Source: an uncultured Veillonella sp.
Lineage (GTDB): Bacteria; Bacillota; Negativicutes; Veillonellales; Veillonellaceae
Assembly (NCBI GenBank): GCA_934202095.1
Contig: CAKPXN010000001.1
Span: 81,336 to 145,335, forward strand
DNA: 64,000 nucleotides
Direction: 5' to 3'
Every line of letters begins with the position of its first letter. Positions within the stretch are counted from its first letter, which is position 1. Below the pieces are notes generated by a model. It was not told the origin of the DNA, did not search any database, and saw nothing but the letters and a program-made list of their open reading frames with translations. Both the position numbers and the translations under genes were made by a program. Shown here piece after piece: positions 43,593-52,938 of the stretch.

Positions 43593-45062
43593 CTAATAAT
43601 TACTTACTGCTTCGCTTCTAGTAAGCAAAGCCACTGCCTCAACATGAGCAGTCATTGGGAACATGTCTACAGGTTGTACTTCTTTAAGTTCATAGCCATA
43701 GTGTGTGAGGATTTCAATATCTCTTGCCATCGTTGCTGGGTTACAAGATACATAAACAATGCGTTTTGGTTCCATGCCCGCTGCAGAGGTCAACACCTCT
43801 TCTTTACAGCCTGCGCGGATTGGATCGAATACGATGACGTCTGGTCGTACGCCGGCCTTGTAAAGTTTTGGCATTTCTTCAGCCGCATCAGCGACAATAA
43901 ATTCTGTATTATCATAACCATTGTTTCGAGCATTTTCACGAGCATTGATAATAGCTGGCTCTACGATTTCAATGCCGATAACATGTTTTGCCTTATGTGC
44001 TAAGAATAGTGAAATAGTACCTGTACCACAATACGCATCGATAACGGTTTCATTACCTTTAAGATCCGCATAGGCTAATGCCTGATCATAAAGCACCGTT
44101 GTTTGTTCTGGATTCACTTGGAAGAATGAATGTGGTGACAAGGTAAAACGTAGGTCTTTAATATGGTCTGTAATCATACCATCTCCGTAAAGAACATGAT
44201 TAGTAGGACCTAAAATGACATTAGTACGTTTACCATTCACATTATGAACGATGGTTTCCACTTGTGGTATACAATTTATTATTCTATCAACCCATTCTTT
44301 TTGATGCGGTAAATATTCAGTAGCCGTTACAAGAATAACCATCCATCCAGATTGTCCAATACGGCCAATTACATGGCGTAATACACCTTTGCCTGTATGT
44401 TCATCGTATGGCTCAACATCAAATTCTTTAGCGATATCATAACACACTTGAGCAATTGTGTTATTTCCTTCATCTTGGATAGGACAATTCGTCCCCTGTA
44501 CGATATCGTGAGATCCCATTGCATAGAATCCCATTTGAATGTCGCCACTAACACCACCGACAGGCATTTGCATTTTGTTTCGATACGCCCAAGGTTCTTT
44601 TGGTCCTAGTGTAGGTTTTACAAGGTCAGGATTTTGGTGACCGATGCGTTCTATTACGTCCTTCACCTTTTGTGTTTTGAGTGAAAGCTGCCCCTCGTAG
44701 GTAATATGTTGCAATTGGCAACCACCGCATACACCATATAGTTCACAAGTTGGTTCGATACGGTTATCAGCAGGTGTAATAATGTCAATCAATGTACCTG
44801 TGGCATACGTCTTTTTTACCATATTGATGGATACTTTCACAGTTTCCCCAGGTAAAGCAAATGGAACAAAGACAGTAAAATCGTCTACACGACCTACACC
44901 TTCCCCACTACTGCCGATACCATGAATGGATACCAGCACCTCATCGCCAAGTTTAACAGGCGCATTTAAAATGGCTTGTTGTTTTATGGAAAGTTTTCCA
45001 CCTGTATGTTGTTGTCTACCTTTAGATTTATGTTTACGAGATGTACGACTTGTACGGTTCAT
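43593..45062 (-). CDS. rlmD: 23S rRNA (uracil-C5)-methyltransferase RlmD/RumA family
   Basis: This is a 489-residue protein. It has a basic Arg/Lys-rich N-terminus, a TRAM domain (GDEVLVSIHGIGSSGEGVGR), a 4Fe-4S site (CELYGVCGGCQLQH) and a SAM-dependent methyltransferase domain with VIDAYCGTGTISLFLA, FDPIRAGC and the catalytic YVSCNPATMARD Cys. It methylates uridine in rRNA (RumA) or possibly tRNA (TrmA-like), since Firmicute paralogues differ in target. Start at 45062: its ATG overlaps the TAA of the upstream TerC gene (TAATG), implying coupled translation. Codons further upstream in the open frame are unlikely to be used. Confidence 0.9.
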   Translation of the reverse strand: MNRTSRTSRKHKSKGRQQHTGGKLSIKQQAILNAPVKLGDEVLVSIHGIGSSGEGVGRVDDFTVFVPFALPGETVKVSINMVKKTYATGTLIDIITPADNRIEPTCELYGVCGGCQLQHITYEGQLSLKTQKVKDVIERIGHQNPDLVKPTLGPKEPWAYRNKMQMPVGGVSGDIQMGFYAMGSHDIVQGTNCPIQDEGNNTIAQVCYDIAKEFDVEPYDEHTGKGVLRHVIGRIGQSGWMVILVTATEYLPHQKEWVDRIINCIPQVETIVHNVNGKRTNVILGPTNHVLYGDGMITDHIKDLRFTLSPHSFFQVNPEQTTVLYDQALAYADLKGNETVIDAYCGTGTISLFLAHKAKHVIGIEIVEPAIINARENARNNGYDNTEFIVADAAEEMPKLYKAGVRPDVIVFDPIRAGCKEEVLTSAAGMEPKRIVYVSCNPATMARDIEILTHYGYELKEVQPVDMFPMTAHVEAVALLTRSEAVSNY

Positions 45063-45730
45063 TACGCGTCTCTTTTCTTCCAAATTTTAATGATACCAGT
45101 CACAATAAGAACAAAGAATAGGGCACCAAATTTTACGAGTAATTCTTCACCTTGAATGTATGGCAAAAGAAGTGGATCATCTACAATCATTTCTCCAGCA
45201 ACCCATCCAAGAAGTGCACCGCCAGCCCAAAGAATGGCTGGGAATTTATTAATAATGCGAGCGAATAGTGTAGAACAGAACACGATGATAGGTACCGTAA
45301 TTAACATACCTACGATAACCAGTTCTAAATGACCTTTAGCAGCGCCTACAACACCAATAACATTGTCAATACTCATCATGGCATCAGCCACAATAATCGT
45401 CCAGATAGCGCCCATTAAAGAATTTTTAGCCTCAATGTGTGCCTCTTCGTCATCGCTCTTTAAAAGCTGAATGGCAATCCATATGAGAACAAGTCCACCG
45501 CCTAAATGAACAAGAGGAATCAAGGTTAACGCTTCTACCAAGACTGTAGCAAAGAATAGACGCATTAAAATAGCGCCTACCGTCCCCCATATAACGGCTT
45601 TCTTTTGAAGTTCTGGTGCTAGTTTACCAGCAGCCATACCGATGACTACAGCGTTATCACCAGCTAATAAGATATCTATCAATATAATTTTGCCAATCGT
45701 AACCCATGTAGCCACTTCTAAAAATTCCAT
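45062..45730 (-). CDS. TerC/YjbE family integral membrane protein, copy 1
   Basis: This is a 222-residue protein with about 7 membrane helices. It contains LIDILLAGDNAVVIGMAAGK and ADAMMSIDNVIGVVGAAKG, whose paired Asp residues are characteristic of TerC/YjbE proteins. These are implicated in Mn2+ export or metal loading of secreted enzymes. GAGGT precedes the ATG. It shares around half its residues with copy 2 (45891-46550), a tandem duplication. It overlaps rlmD, and a terminator separates it from copy 2, so the two copies have separate transcripts. Confidence 0.9.
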   Translation of the reverse strand: MEFLEVATWVTIGKIILIDILLAGDNAVVIGMAAGKLAPELQKKAVIWGTVGAILMRLFFATVLVEALTLIPLVHLGGGLVLIWIAIQLLKSDDEEAHIEAKNSLMGAIWTIIVADAMMSIDNVIGVVGAAKGHLELVIVGMLITVPIIVFCSTLFARIINKFPAILWAGGALLGWVAGEMIVDDPLLLPYIQGEELLVKFGALFFVLIVTGIIKIWKKRDA

Positions 45731-45836
45731 GATTCGTACCTCAATTACAATTAATTCTATAACTATCCCTTAACTATACCATATTTCATGTATTTTCTCA
45801 TCTAAAAGCATCGTATTGATCAACATAAATATCATT

Positions 45837-45880
45837 CAAAAACATATCCCTTCTCCTATTACTAAGAGAAGGGATATGTT
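45837..45880 (-). terminator. Terminator after TerC copy 2
   Basis: Stem AACATATCCCTTCTC/GAGAAGGGATATGTT with a 10-nt loop. On the minus strand TTTTTG follows. Confidence 0.9.
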
Positions 45881-45890
45881 AAGATATAAT

Positions 45891-46550
45891 CTATTTTTTT
45901 AGCCGTTTCGCCAATAAAGATGCGCCCACTACAAGAATAACTGCAGCTATTTTAATATATAGCGCATATGGTTCAACTGTATGAGCAATCAATGTATCTT
46001 CCACACTCATACCAGCGCCGACCCATCCTAGGATACCACCGCCAACGTATAAGATAATCGGGAAACGTTCGATGACTTTCACAAATAATGTACTACCATA
46101 TACAATGATAGGTACTGTAATAAGCATACCAATGGCAACCATTGTCATGTGTCCACCTGCGGCGCCTACTACGCCGATTACATTATCGATGCCCATGATG
46201 CCGTCTGCAATAACAATCGTCATGATTGCAGCTCGCAAACTATCCTTGGCCTCGATGTTATGCTCACTGTCATCATCAACAACGAGCTTGTACCCAATCC
46301 ATAACAAAAGAATACCACCTACTAAACGAAGTGCTGGAATTGTATTTAAAGCCTCAACAAAAAGGAATGCCATAACAAGACGTAAAATGATGGCACCTGC
46401 AGTGCCCCAGAAAATGGCTTTCTTTTGTAAATTAGCTGGCAAATTTCGTGCGGCCATGCCAATGACGATGGCATTATCACCAGCTAACAGAATATCGATG
46501 ACAATGATTTGTAACATTGCCAACAAACCTTGAACAGATAAAATGTCCAA
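45891..46550 (-). CDS. TerC/YjbE family integral membrane protein, copy 2
   Basis: This is a 219-residue homologue of copy 1. It has IIVIDILLAGDNAIVIGMAA, VIADGIMGIDNVIGVVGAAG and a C-terminal helix ending in KRLKK. The start codon is TTG, since AGGAGG is spaced 7 nt before it and no ATG fits. The low-efficiency start may hold expression down. No yybP-ykoY manganese riboswitch is seen upstream. The next gene upstream is the divergent MATE exporter. Confidence 0.88.
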   Translation of the reverse strand: MDILSVQGLLAMLQIIVIDILLAGDNAIVIGMAARNLPANLQKKAIFWGTAGAIILRLVMAFLFVEALNTIPALRLVGGILLLWIGYKLVVDDDSEHNIEAKDSLRAAIMTIVIADGIMGIDNVIGVVGAAGGHMTMVAIGMLITVPIIVYGSTLFVKVIERFPIILYVGGGILGWVGAGMSVEDTLIAHTVEPYALYIKIAAVILVVGASLLAKRLKK

Positions 46551-46690
46551 TTCGTACCTCCTATAACGAAAATATTTAATATGCTTATTATACTAAAGAG
46601 AATCTACCTTGTACAATACTGTAATGGGCACATCTATTCCTAATACGAATACTTATATATACAACTATATTCTATAGTTTTCTATACACC

Positions 46691-46719
46691 TAGTCATAAT
46701 ACATAGACTATGTTAAAAT
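46691..46719 (+). promoter_or_regulatory. MATE gene promoter overlapped by an inverted repeat
   Basis: TAGTCA (46691-46696), 17-nt spacer and TAAAAT (46714-46719) lie 25 nt before the MATE start. An inverted repeat TAGTC-(10 nt)-GACTA (46691-46710) covers the -35 box and spacer, a position where a MarR/TetR-type repressor could act. No regulator gene is adjacent. Confidence 0.45.
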
Positions 46720-46743
46720 ATATCATCAATTTAGGAGGTCATT

Positions 46744-48099
46744 ATGTATCAAACATATTCTATACTACAAAAATTATGGTTGTTCATTAAACTATTTACT
46801 CCTATGTGCATCACCCAATTTTCTCTTGTAGGGGGCACATTTATCGCCATCTTCTTAACGGGACAATATAGTACAATTGATCTAGCCGGGGTTGCGACAG
46901 GGTACAATCTATGGTTATTATTCTATATCTTTGCACAAGGGACCCTAATGGGCATCACCCCGATCATTGCACAGCTATTAGGAGCCAAGAAAACAGATAG
47001 CATCCCTACCATCGTCTACCAAGGGTTTTATATTGCCACAACCCTAGCACTAATCATATTATTACTCGGTGTTTTCGGATTAGTACCATTACTAAATTTC
47101 CTTAACTTAGAACCCGCTGCTACAGCAGTTTGTATCAATTATTTGAAAGCTTTCGCACTTGGCCTATTCCCTCTGTTATGGGTTAATACATTGCGTAACA
47201 CCGTTGATTCCCACGGGTTAACTCATTATTCTATGGCTATTGTAGTAACGAGCTTTATAGTGAATGTATTCTTAAACTACTCACTGATATTTGGGCACTT
47301 CGGATTGCCTGAAATTGGCGGTGTCGGTGCTGGTTATGGTATTGCCGGAGCATGTTGGACAAACTTTATTCTATTTAGTGCGATGGTGCTCTTCCATCCT
47401 AAATTAAAGGGATATCGCATCTATAAAGATTGGGTAAGCCCAAAATGGCAATACATACGCGAGCAATTGCAAATCGGCTTACCAATCGGTTCTTCCATCT
47501 TTTTTGAAGCCAGCATTTTCAGTATTGCCGGCCTATTGATGGTACACTTTGGTTCCGCTGTCGTGGCGGCTCACCAATCTGTTATTTCCTTTACCAACGT
47601 GTTCTATTGCTTACCACTTAGCATTGCCATGGCTTCCACCATTGCCGTAGGCTATGAAGTCGGTGCTGAGCGACATAAAGAAGCTATTCAGTACTCTTAC
47701 ATTTCTCGCGTGTTAGCCATTGTCATTGCGATTTTGATTTGTGCTTTCACATTTACCCATATGGAAAGCATCTCCGCATTATTTACGAATGATGATGAGG
47801 TATATAATCTAATTTATGGATTCCTCGGTTATGGCGTTTTCTTCTCCGCCTTTGATGCCATCGGTACACCGTTACAAGGTATTCTACGGGGCTACAAGGA
47901 TGTAAAGATTGTATTCTATATTTCGCTCATTTCCTACTGGGGCGTTTGCTTCCCTATCGCATACATTCTTGCCAATAACCCTAACTATGGCCCATTCGGT
48001 GTATGGATAGGCCTATTAGCTAGCGTAATTGTAGCAGGCATACTATTCACCATCCGCACTTGGTATATTCAACACAAACAAGTACATATAAAAGCATAA
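46744..48099 (+). CDS. MATE family multidrug/cation efflux protein
   Basis: This is a 451-residue protein with 12 membrane helices in two similar halves. It has MCITQFSLVGGTFIAIFLTG, QGTLMGITPIIAQLLGAKK and, in the second half, SIAMASTIAVGYEVGAERH, all typical of NorM/DinF-type MATE transporters. These export cationic drugs or metabolites using Na+ or H+. AGGAGGT precedes the ATG. It is monocistronic with a strong terminator after it. Substrate unknown. Confidence 0.93.
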   Translation: MYQTYSILQKLWLFIKLFTPMCITQFSLVGGTFIAIFLTGQYSTIDLAGVATGYNLWLLFYIFAQGTLMGITPIIAQLLGAKKTDSIPTIVYQGFYIATTLALIILLLGVFGLVPLLNFLNLEPAATAVCINYLKAFALGLFPLLWVNTLRNTVDSHGLTHYSMAIVVTSFIVNVFLNYSLIFGHFGLPEIGGVGAGYGIAGACWTNFILFSAMVLFHPKLKGYRIYKDWVSPKWQYIREQLQIGLPIGSSIFFEASIFSIAGLLMVHFGSAVVAAHQSVISFTNVFYCLPLSIAMASTIAVGYEVGAERHKEAIQYSYISRVLAIVIAILICAFTFTHMESISALFTNDDEVYNLIYGFLGYGVFFSAFDAIGTPLQGILRGYKDVKIVFYISLISYWGVCFPIAYILANNPNYGPFGVWIGLLASVIVAGILFTIRTWYIQHKQVHIKA

Positions 48100-48103
48100 C
48101 GCA

Positions 48104-48146
48104 CAAAAGCAGCACTGCGAGTCATACTCAGCAGTGCTGCTTTTCT
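48104..48146. terminator. Bidirectional terminator between MATE gene and uvrC
   Basis: Stem AAAAGCAGCACTGC/GCAGTGCTGCTTTT around a 12-nt loop, T-runs on both strands. Confidence 0.92.
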
Positions 48147-48157
48147 ACTATAAGGTA

Positions 48158-50011
48158 TTAACTATTTTTATATTGGATTTTATTGCCTTGTAATACATCT
48201 TGTTTTTCTACCTTAGACATGCGGAAAAAATTATATAATGTTTCCGCCGTCTTATAATTCATAGAATCAACCTTAGCTAATTCATCTATACTGGCTTTTT
48301 TCATAGCCTCTAAACTATTGAAATGAGCCCATAAAGCCTTACGTCGTTTAGGACCAATACCATCAATATGATCGAGTACAGATTCTAAGTTTCGTTTGCC
48401 CCGCAATTTACGATGATAGGTAATAGCAAATCGATGGGCTTCATCACGAATTTGTTGCAATAATTGCAACTCTGGTGAATGATGACTCAAAATGATGCTG
48501 TCCGATTGCCCCTCTACAAAGACCTCTTCTATCCGTTTTGCCAAGGATATGACTGGCACATCTGTAACACCTACAGCACGTATGAGCGGTATAGATGCAT
48601 TGAGCTGCCCCTTACCACCATCGATGATAATGAGATCTGGCATAGGCCAATCCGTTTCATTACCATAGCGGCGTTCCATGATTTCTGCCATTGATTTAAA
48701 ATCGTCTGGCTTGCCCTGTGTAGTCTTTAATTTAAAGCGCCGATATTCCTTCTTAGCCGGCTTGCCACCTTCAAAGACAACCATGGAGGCGACAGTTTCA
48801 GAGCCTTGTGTATGAGAAATATCAAAGCATTCCATACGTTCCGGCAATCTAGGCAAATCGAGGACCTCCGCCAATTTCTTAACGGCACCACCACTCTTAT
48901 CGATTTGGTATTGCCATTGGCGGCGGCGTTCTTCAAGGAATGTTTCTGCATTTTCATGAGCCATTTTTATCATGTCCATCTTGTAGCCTCGCTGAGGCAC
49001 GAGAACATCAACCTGTTGGCCCTTCATTTCACTAAACCAATCCTTAAATAGATGTTGCTCAGAACTTTCCATAGGCAATAATAATTCTTTAGGAATAAAG
49101 GTGGTATCTCCATAGTACTGCTTAATAAAATCGGTCATAATTGTCTCTTCCGAGTCGCCTTCATTTTGAACGAAGTAATTTTCACGGCCTAATAGACGTC
49201 CACCTCGAATAAAGAGTAGTTGTACACATGCCAATTGACCATCCACAGCAATACCAAATACATCGAGGTCACCACGTTGCGTTACCATCCGTTGTTTTTC
49301 TTGAATTTTTTCAATGCTCGTCAATTGATCTCGATAGCGTGCTGCATCTTCAAATCGGAGCTCTTCAGCAGCTGTCTCCATCTTCTCTTTGATTTGCTTT
49401 AATAATGGAATTGGTTTCCCCTCAAAGAGTGCTATAATTTCATCAATATATTTTCGGTAATCGGGTACGGATATTTTATGAAAGCATGGCGCCTCACAAT
49501 AATGCATATGATATTGCAAACAAGGACGTTCTACCTTCATTGATTTACAGGTACGCAATGGAAAATACTGTCGAATCAACTTGAGGACTACATGAACAGC
49601 TGTTACATCAGTAAAAGGCCCAAAATATTTAGCCCCATCCCGCTCAAGACGACGTGTCATATATACGCGAGGATAGTCTTCTTGAACAGAGATTTTAACA
49701 TACGGGTATGTCTTGTCATCCTTAAGAGAAATATTGTATTTCGGCTTATGTTCTTTGATAAGCGTATTTTCCAATATAAGGGCTTCCATTTCCGTCTTTG
49801 TTTGGATAATCTCTACATCAACGGCACGCTTCATCATCGCCGTCACCTTAGGCGCTCGATTCGCATCATTACGAACATAGGAACGCACGCGATTACGCAA
49901 ATTAATCGCTTTACCAACATAGATGATGCGGTTATATTGATCACGCCATAAATACACGCCTGGTGTTGTTGGCAAGTGACTAACCTTTTCTAATAACTCT
50001 TCAGATGCCAT
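48158..50011 (-). CDS. uvrC: Excinuclease ABC subunit C
   Basis: This is a 617-residue UvrC. It has an N-terminal GIY-YIG nuclease (PGVYLWRDQYNRIIYVGKAI), a UVR/UvrB-interaction motif (EKMETAAEELRFEDAARYRD near residue 205) and a C-terminal RNase H-like nuclease domain (RMECFDISHTQGSETVASMV). A tandem helix-hairpin-helix end (LDHIDGIGPKRRKALWAHFN) follows. It makes the two incisions during nucleotide excision repair after UvrA/UvrB loading. AGGAGG precedes the ATG. It lies 74 nt after uvrA, so uvrB-uvrA-uvrC form one locus, uncommon since uvrC is often elsewhere. Confidence 0.96.
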   Translation of the reverse strand: MASEELLEKVSHLPTTPGVYLWRDQYNRIIYVGKAINLRNRVRSYVRNDANRAPKVTAMMKRAVDVEIIQTKTEMEALILENTLIKEHKPKYNISLKDDKTYPYVKISVQEDYPRVYMTRRLERDGAKYFGPFTDVTAVHVVLKLIRQYFPLRTCKSMKVERPCLQYHMHYCEAPCFHKISVPDYRKYIDEIIALFEGKPIPLLKQIKEKMETAAEELRFEDAARYRDQLTSIEKIQEKQRMVTQRGDLDVFGIAVDGQLACVQLLFIRGGRLLGRENYFVQNEGDSEETIMTDFIKQYYGDTTFIPKELLLPMESSEQHLFKDWFSEMKGQQVDVLVPQRGYKMDMIKMAHENAETFLEERRRQWQYQIDKSGGAVKKLAEVLDLPRLPERMECFDISHTQGSETVASMVVFEGGKPAKKEYRRFKLKTTQGKPDDFKSMAEIMERRYGNETDWPMPDLIIIDGGKGQLNASIPLIRAVGVTDVPVISLAKRIEEVFVEGQSDSIILSHHSPELQLLQQIRDEAHRFAITYHRKLRGKRNLESVLDHIDGIGPKRRKALWAHFNSLEAMKKASIDELAKVDSMNYKTAETLYNFFRMSKVEKQDVLQGNKIQYKNS

Positions 50012-50085
50012 ATATCCTCCTTTCTTTATTGATTCTCCATTAATACTTAATCGCGTGTATACTGTTTAATACAGTATGTTGTACA

Positions 50086-52938
50086 TTATTTATGCTTCTT
50101 TGATGCGTTCATAAATTTTTTAGTTTGTTCCAATACAGGACCTAAGAATTTTCCAGTATAGCTTTCTTTCACCTTTGCAATTTGTTCCGGTGTACCGGTA
50201 GCCACGATGGTGCCACCTCGATTACCACCTTCAGGACCAAGGTCGATAATATAATCTGCCGTCTTAATAACATCGAGATTATGTTCAATAACGATAACCG
50301 TGTCGCCACCATCTACCAATTTTTGTAATACATCTAACAGCTTTCTAATATCTTCCGCATGAAGGCCTGTAGTAGGTTCATCAAGGATATATAGGGTTTT
50401 ACCTGTACTACGACGTGCTAATTCTGTAGCTAATTTAACACGTTGCGCTTCACCACCAGATAATGTAGTAGCCGCTTGGCCTAAACGAATATACCCAAGA
50501 CCTACCTCTTGCAATGTTACCATTTTTTTGTAAATTTTAGGGATAGCACTAAAGAATTCTACTGCATCATCTACCGTCATATCTAATACATCTGCAATAG
50601 ATTTGCCCTTGTATTTAACCTCTAATGTTTCGCGATTATAACGAGCCCCTTTACAGACCTCACAAGGCACGTACACATCTGGTAAGAAATGCATTTCAAT
50701 TTTGATGATACCATCACCACGACAAGCTTCGCAGCGTCCACCTTTCACATTAAAGCTAAAGCGGCCTTGTTTATAGCCACGCATTTTAGCTTCTGGCGTT
50801 TGGCTATATAATTCACGAATGGCGTCGAACACGCCCGTATACGTAGCGGGGTTAGAGCGAGGTGTCCGGCCTATAGGGCTTTGGTCAATGTTGATGATTT
50901 TATCGATATGTTCAAGGCCACGAATCTCTTTATGAGCGCCTACCTTGTGATACGAACGATACAATTGATTAGCTAATCCTTTGTAAAGAATTTCATTAAT
51001 CAAGGTGGACTTGCCTGAACCACTGACACCAGTAACAACGGTAAATAGTCCAATTGGGAATTTTACATTGATGTTCTGTAAATTGTTTTCCTTAGCACCG
51101 CGTATTTCGATGCAGTTTTTACCTGGCTTACGACGTTCTTCAGGGAGATCTATAAACTTGCGGCCGCTCAAATATTGACCGGTAATGGAGTCTTTCACCT
51201 GCATAACCTCATCTACAGTCCCTGCTGCAACGACTTGACCACCATGCTCACCCGCACCTGGTCCAATGTCTACAAGGTAATCTGCGGCACGCATCGTATC
51301 CTCATCATGCTCTACAACGAGCAATGTATTACCAAGGTCACGCAAACCTTTTAAGGTATCAATGAGTCGATCATTATCCCGTTGATGTAGGCCAATGGAC
51401 GGTTCATCAAGAATGTATAATACACCCACAAGGCCAGAGCCTATTTGTGTAGCTAAACGTATACGTTGTGCTTCACCGCCAGATAGCGTGCCTGCACTTC
51501 GGTTCATCGTTAGATAGTCTAAACCTACATTGTTAAGGAACCCTAGACGGGCATTGATTTCTTTTAAAACTTGAGCACCAATCACTTGTTCTCGATCAGT
51601 TAGCTGCAAATGACTAAAGAAATCTAGCGCTTCTTTAATCGTCAACTGGGTTACCTCATTAATATTCTTATCCCCTACAGTAATCGCTAATACCTCAGGT
51701 TTTAAACGAGCCCCATGACAAGTTGTACACGGTTTGATGGACATAAATTTTTCAAACTCTTCGCGCATGGAATCGGTGGATGCCTCACTATGACGGCGTT
51801 TCACCATCGGCAGAATACCTTCGTATTCAGTGAAAAATTCCTTTTCTTCGCCACGCATATTTTCATAGGTAAAAGCTACCTTATCTGTCGTACCGTACAT
51901 GACCTTCTTCTGTAATGCTTTAGGCAATTCATCATAGGTAGAATTCAAAGAGTATCCATTAGCTTTCAATAAACCTTCTAACTGGCGCATAAACCATGCA
52001 TTAGGATTTGAACTCAACGCCTGTACACAACCATCGGCAAAACTAATAGAGCCATTGGGAATTACACGATCTTCATCAACCTCCATAGTAGAGCCAATAC
52101 CCAAACAAGCAGGGCATGCCCCAAAAGGACTATTAAAGGAGAACATGCGTGGCTCAATTTTCGGCAATGAAATATGACAATCTGGGCATGCAAAGTTCTG
52201 ACTATACATGTGCTCTGGGCCATCGACCTCTTGAACAATAACTATGCCTTCTGCCCATTTTGATGCAGTCTCCATGGAATCTGCCAAGCGGGATTCAATA
52301 CCTTCTTTTACGACGAGACGGTCTACAACAATATCGATGGAATGTTTTTTATTTTTTTCTAATACAATATCCTCATCCATCGTACGTACCACACCATCAA
52401 CGCGAGCACGAACAAAACCCTCTTTTCGAAGTTGTTCAAAGACAGATTTATGTTCCCCTTTTTTCCCTTGAATCATAGGTGCTAAGATTAAAATCTTAGT
52501 TCCTTCAGGAAAGCTCATTACATCATCCGTCATTTGTTGAATGGTTTGTTGCGTAATGGGTTTACCACACTCTGGGCAATGAGCATGTCCAACACGGGCA
52601 AATAATAGACGTAAATAGTCGTAAATCTCCGTCACCGTACCTACTGTAGAACGAGGGTTACGGCTTGTGGTTTTTTGGTCGATAGAAATGGCCGGAGATA
52701 AACCTTCAATATAATCTACATCAGGCTTATCCATTTGTCCCAAAAATTGACGTGCATAGGCCGACAGTGATTCTACATAACGCCGTTGGCCTTCTGCGTA
52801 AATCGTATCGAATGCAAGAGACGATTTACCGGATCCACTTAAACCAGTTAAGACAATAAACCTGTCCCTTGGTAGTGAAATATCTATATTTTTAAGGTTA
52901 TGCTGACGCGCACCCTTTACAATCAATTGATCTTTCAT
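50086..52938 (-). CDS. uvrA: Excinuclease ABC subunit A
   Basis: This is a 950-residue UvrA with two ABC modules ([18 protein letters not shown] near residue 30, [18 protein letters not shown] near residue 640) and two ABC signatures ([13 protein letters not shown] and [13 protein letters not shown]). Zinc modules are CPECGKPI..., CPDCHIS...CPAC and CEACRGDG...CEVC. It scans DNA for bulky lesions as a dimer and loads UvrB. Its start overlaps the end of uvrB by 4 nt. Length is normal. Confidence 0.97.
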   Translation of the reverse strand: MKDQLIVKGARQHNLKNIDISLPRDRFIVLTGLSGSGKSSLAFDTIYAEGQRRYVESLSAYARQFLGQMDKPDVDYIEGLSPAISIDQKTTSRNPRSTVGTVTEIYDYLRLLFARVGHAHCPECGKPITQQTIQQMTDDVMSFPEGTKILILAPMIQGKKGEHKSVFEQLRKEGFVRARVDGVVRTMDEDIVLEKNKKHSIDIVVDRLVVKEGIESRLADSMETASKWAEGIVIVQEVDGPEHMYSQNFACPDCHISLPKIEPRMFSFNSPFGACPACLGIGSTMEVDEDRVIPNGSISFADGCVQALSSNPNAWFMRQLEGLLKANGYSLNSTYDELPKALQKKVMYGTTDKVAFTYENMRGEEKEFFTEYEGILPMVKRRHSEASTDSMREEFEKFMSIKPCTTCHGARLKPEVLAITVGDKNINEVTQLTIKEALDFFSHLQLTDREQVIGAQVLKEINARLGFLNNVGLDYLTMNRSAGTLSGGEAQRIRLATQIGSGLVGVLYILDEPSIGLHQRDNDRLIDTLKGLRDLGNTLLVVEHDEDTMRAADYLVDIGPGAGEHGGQVVAAGTVDEVMQVKDSITGQYLSGRKFIDLPEERRKPGKNCIEIRGAKENNLQNINVKFPIGLFTVVTGVSGSGKSTLINEILYKGLANQLYRSYHKVGAHKEIRGLEHIDKIINIDQSPIGRTPRSNPATYTGVFDAIRELYSQTPEAKMRGYKQGRFSFNVKGGRCEACRGDGIIKIEMHFLPDVYVPCEVCKGARYNRETLEVKYKGKSIADVLDMTVDDAVEFFSAIPKIYKKMVTLQEVGLGYIRLGQAATTLSGGEAQRVKLATELARRSTGKTLYILDEPTTGLHAEDIRKLLDVLQKLVDGGDTVIVIEHNLDVIKTADYIIDLGPEGGNRGGTIVATGTPEQIAKVKESYTGKFLGPVLEQTKKFMNASKKHK

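Noticed and set aside
45731-46743. yybP-ykoY manganese riboswitch upstream of the TerC genes
   Set aside because: No conserved riboswitch core sequence or suitable leader length was found. Only a terminator hairpin is present.
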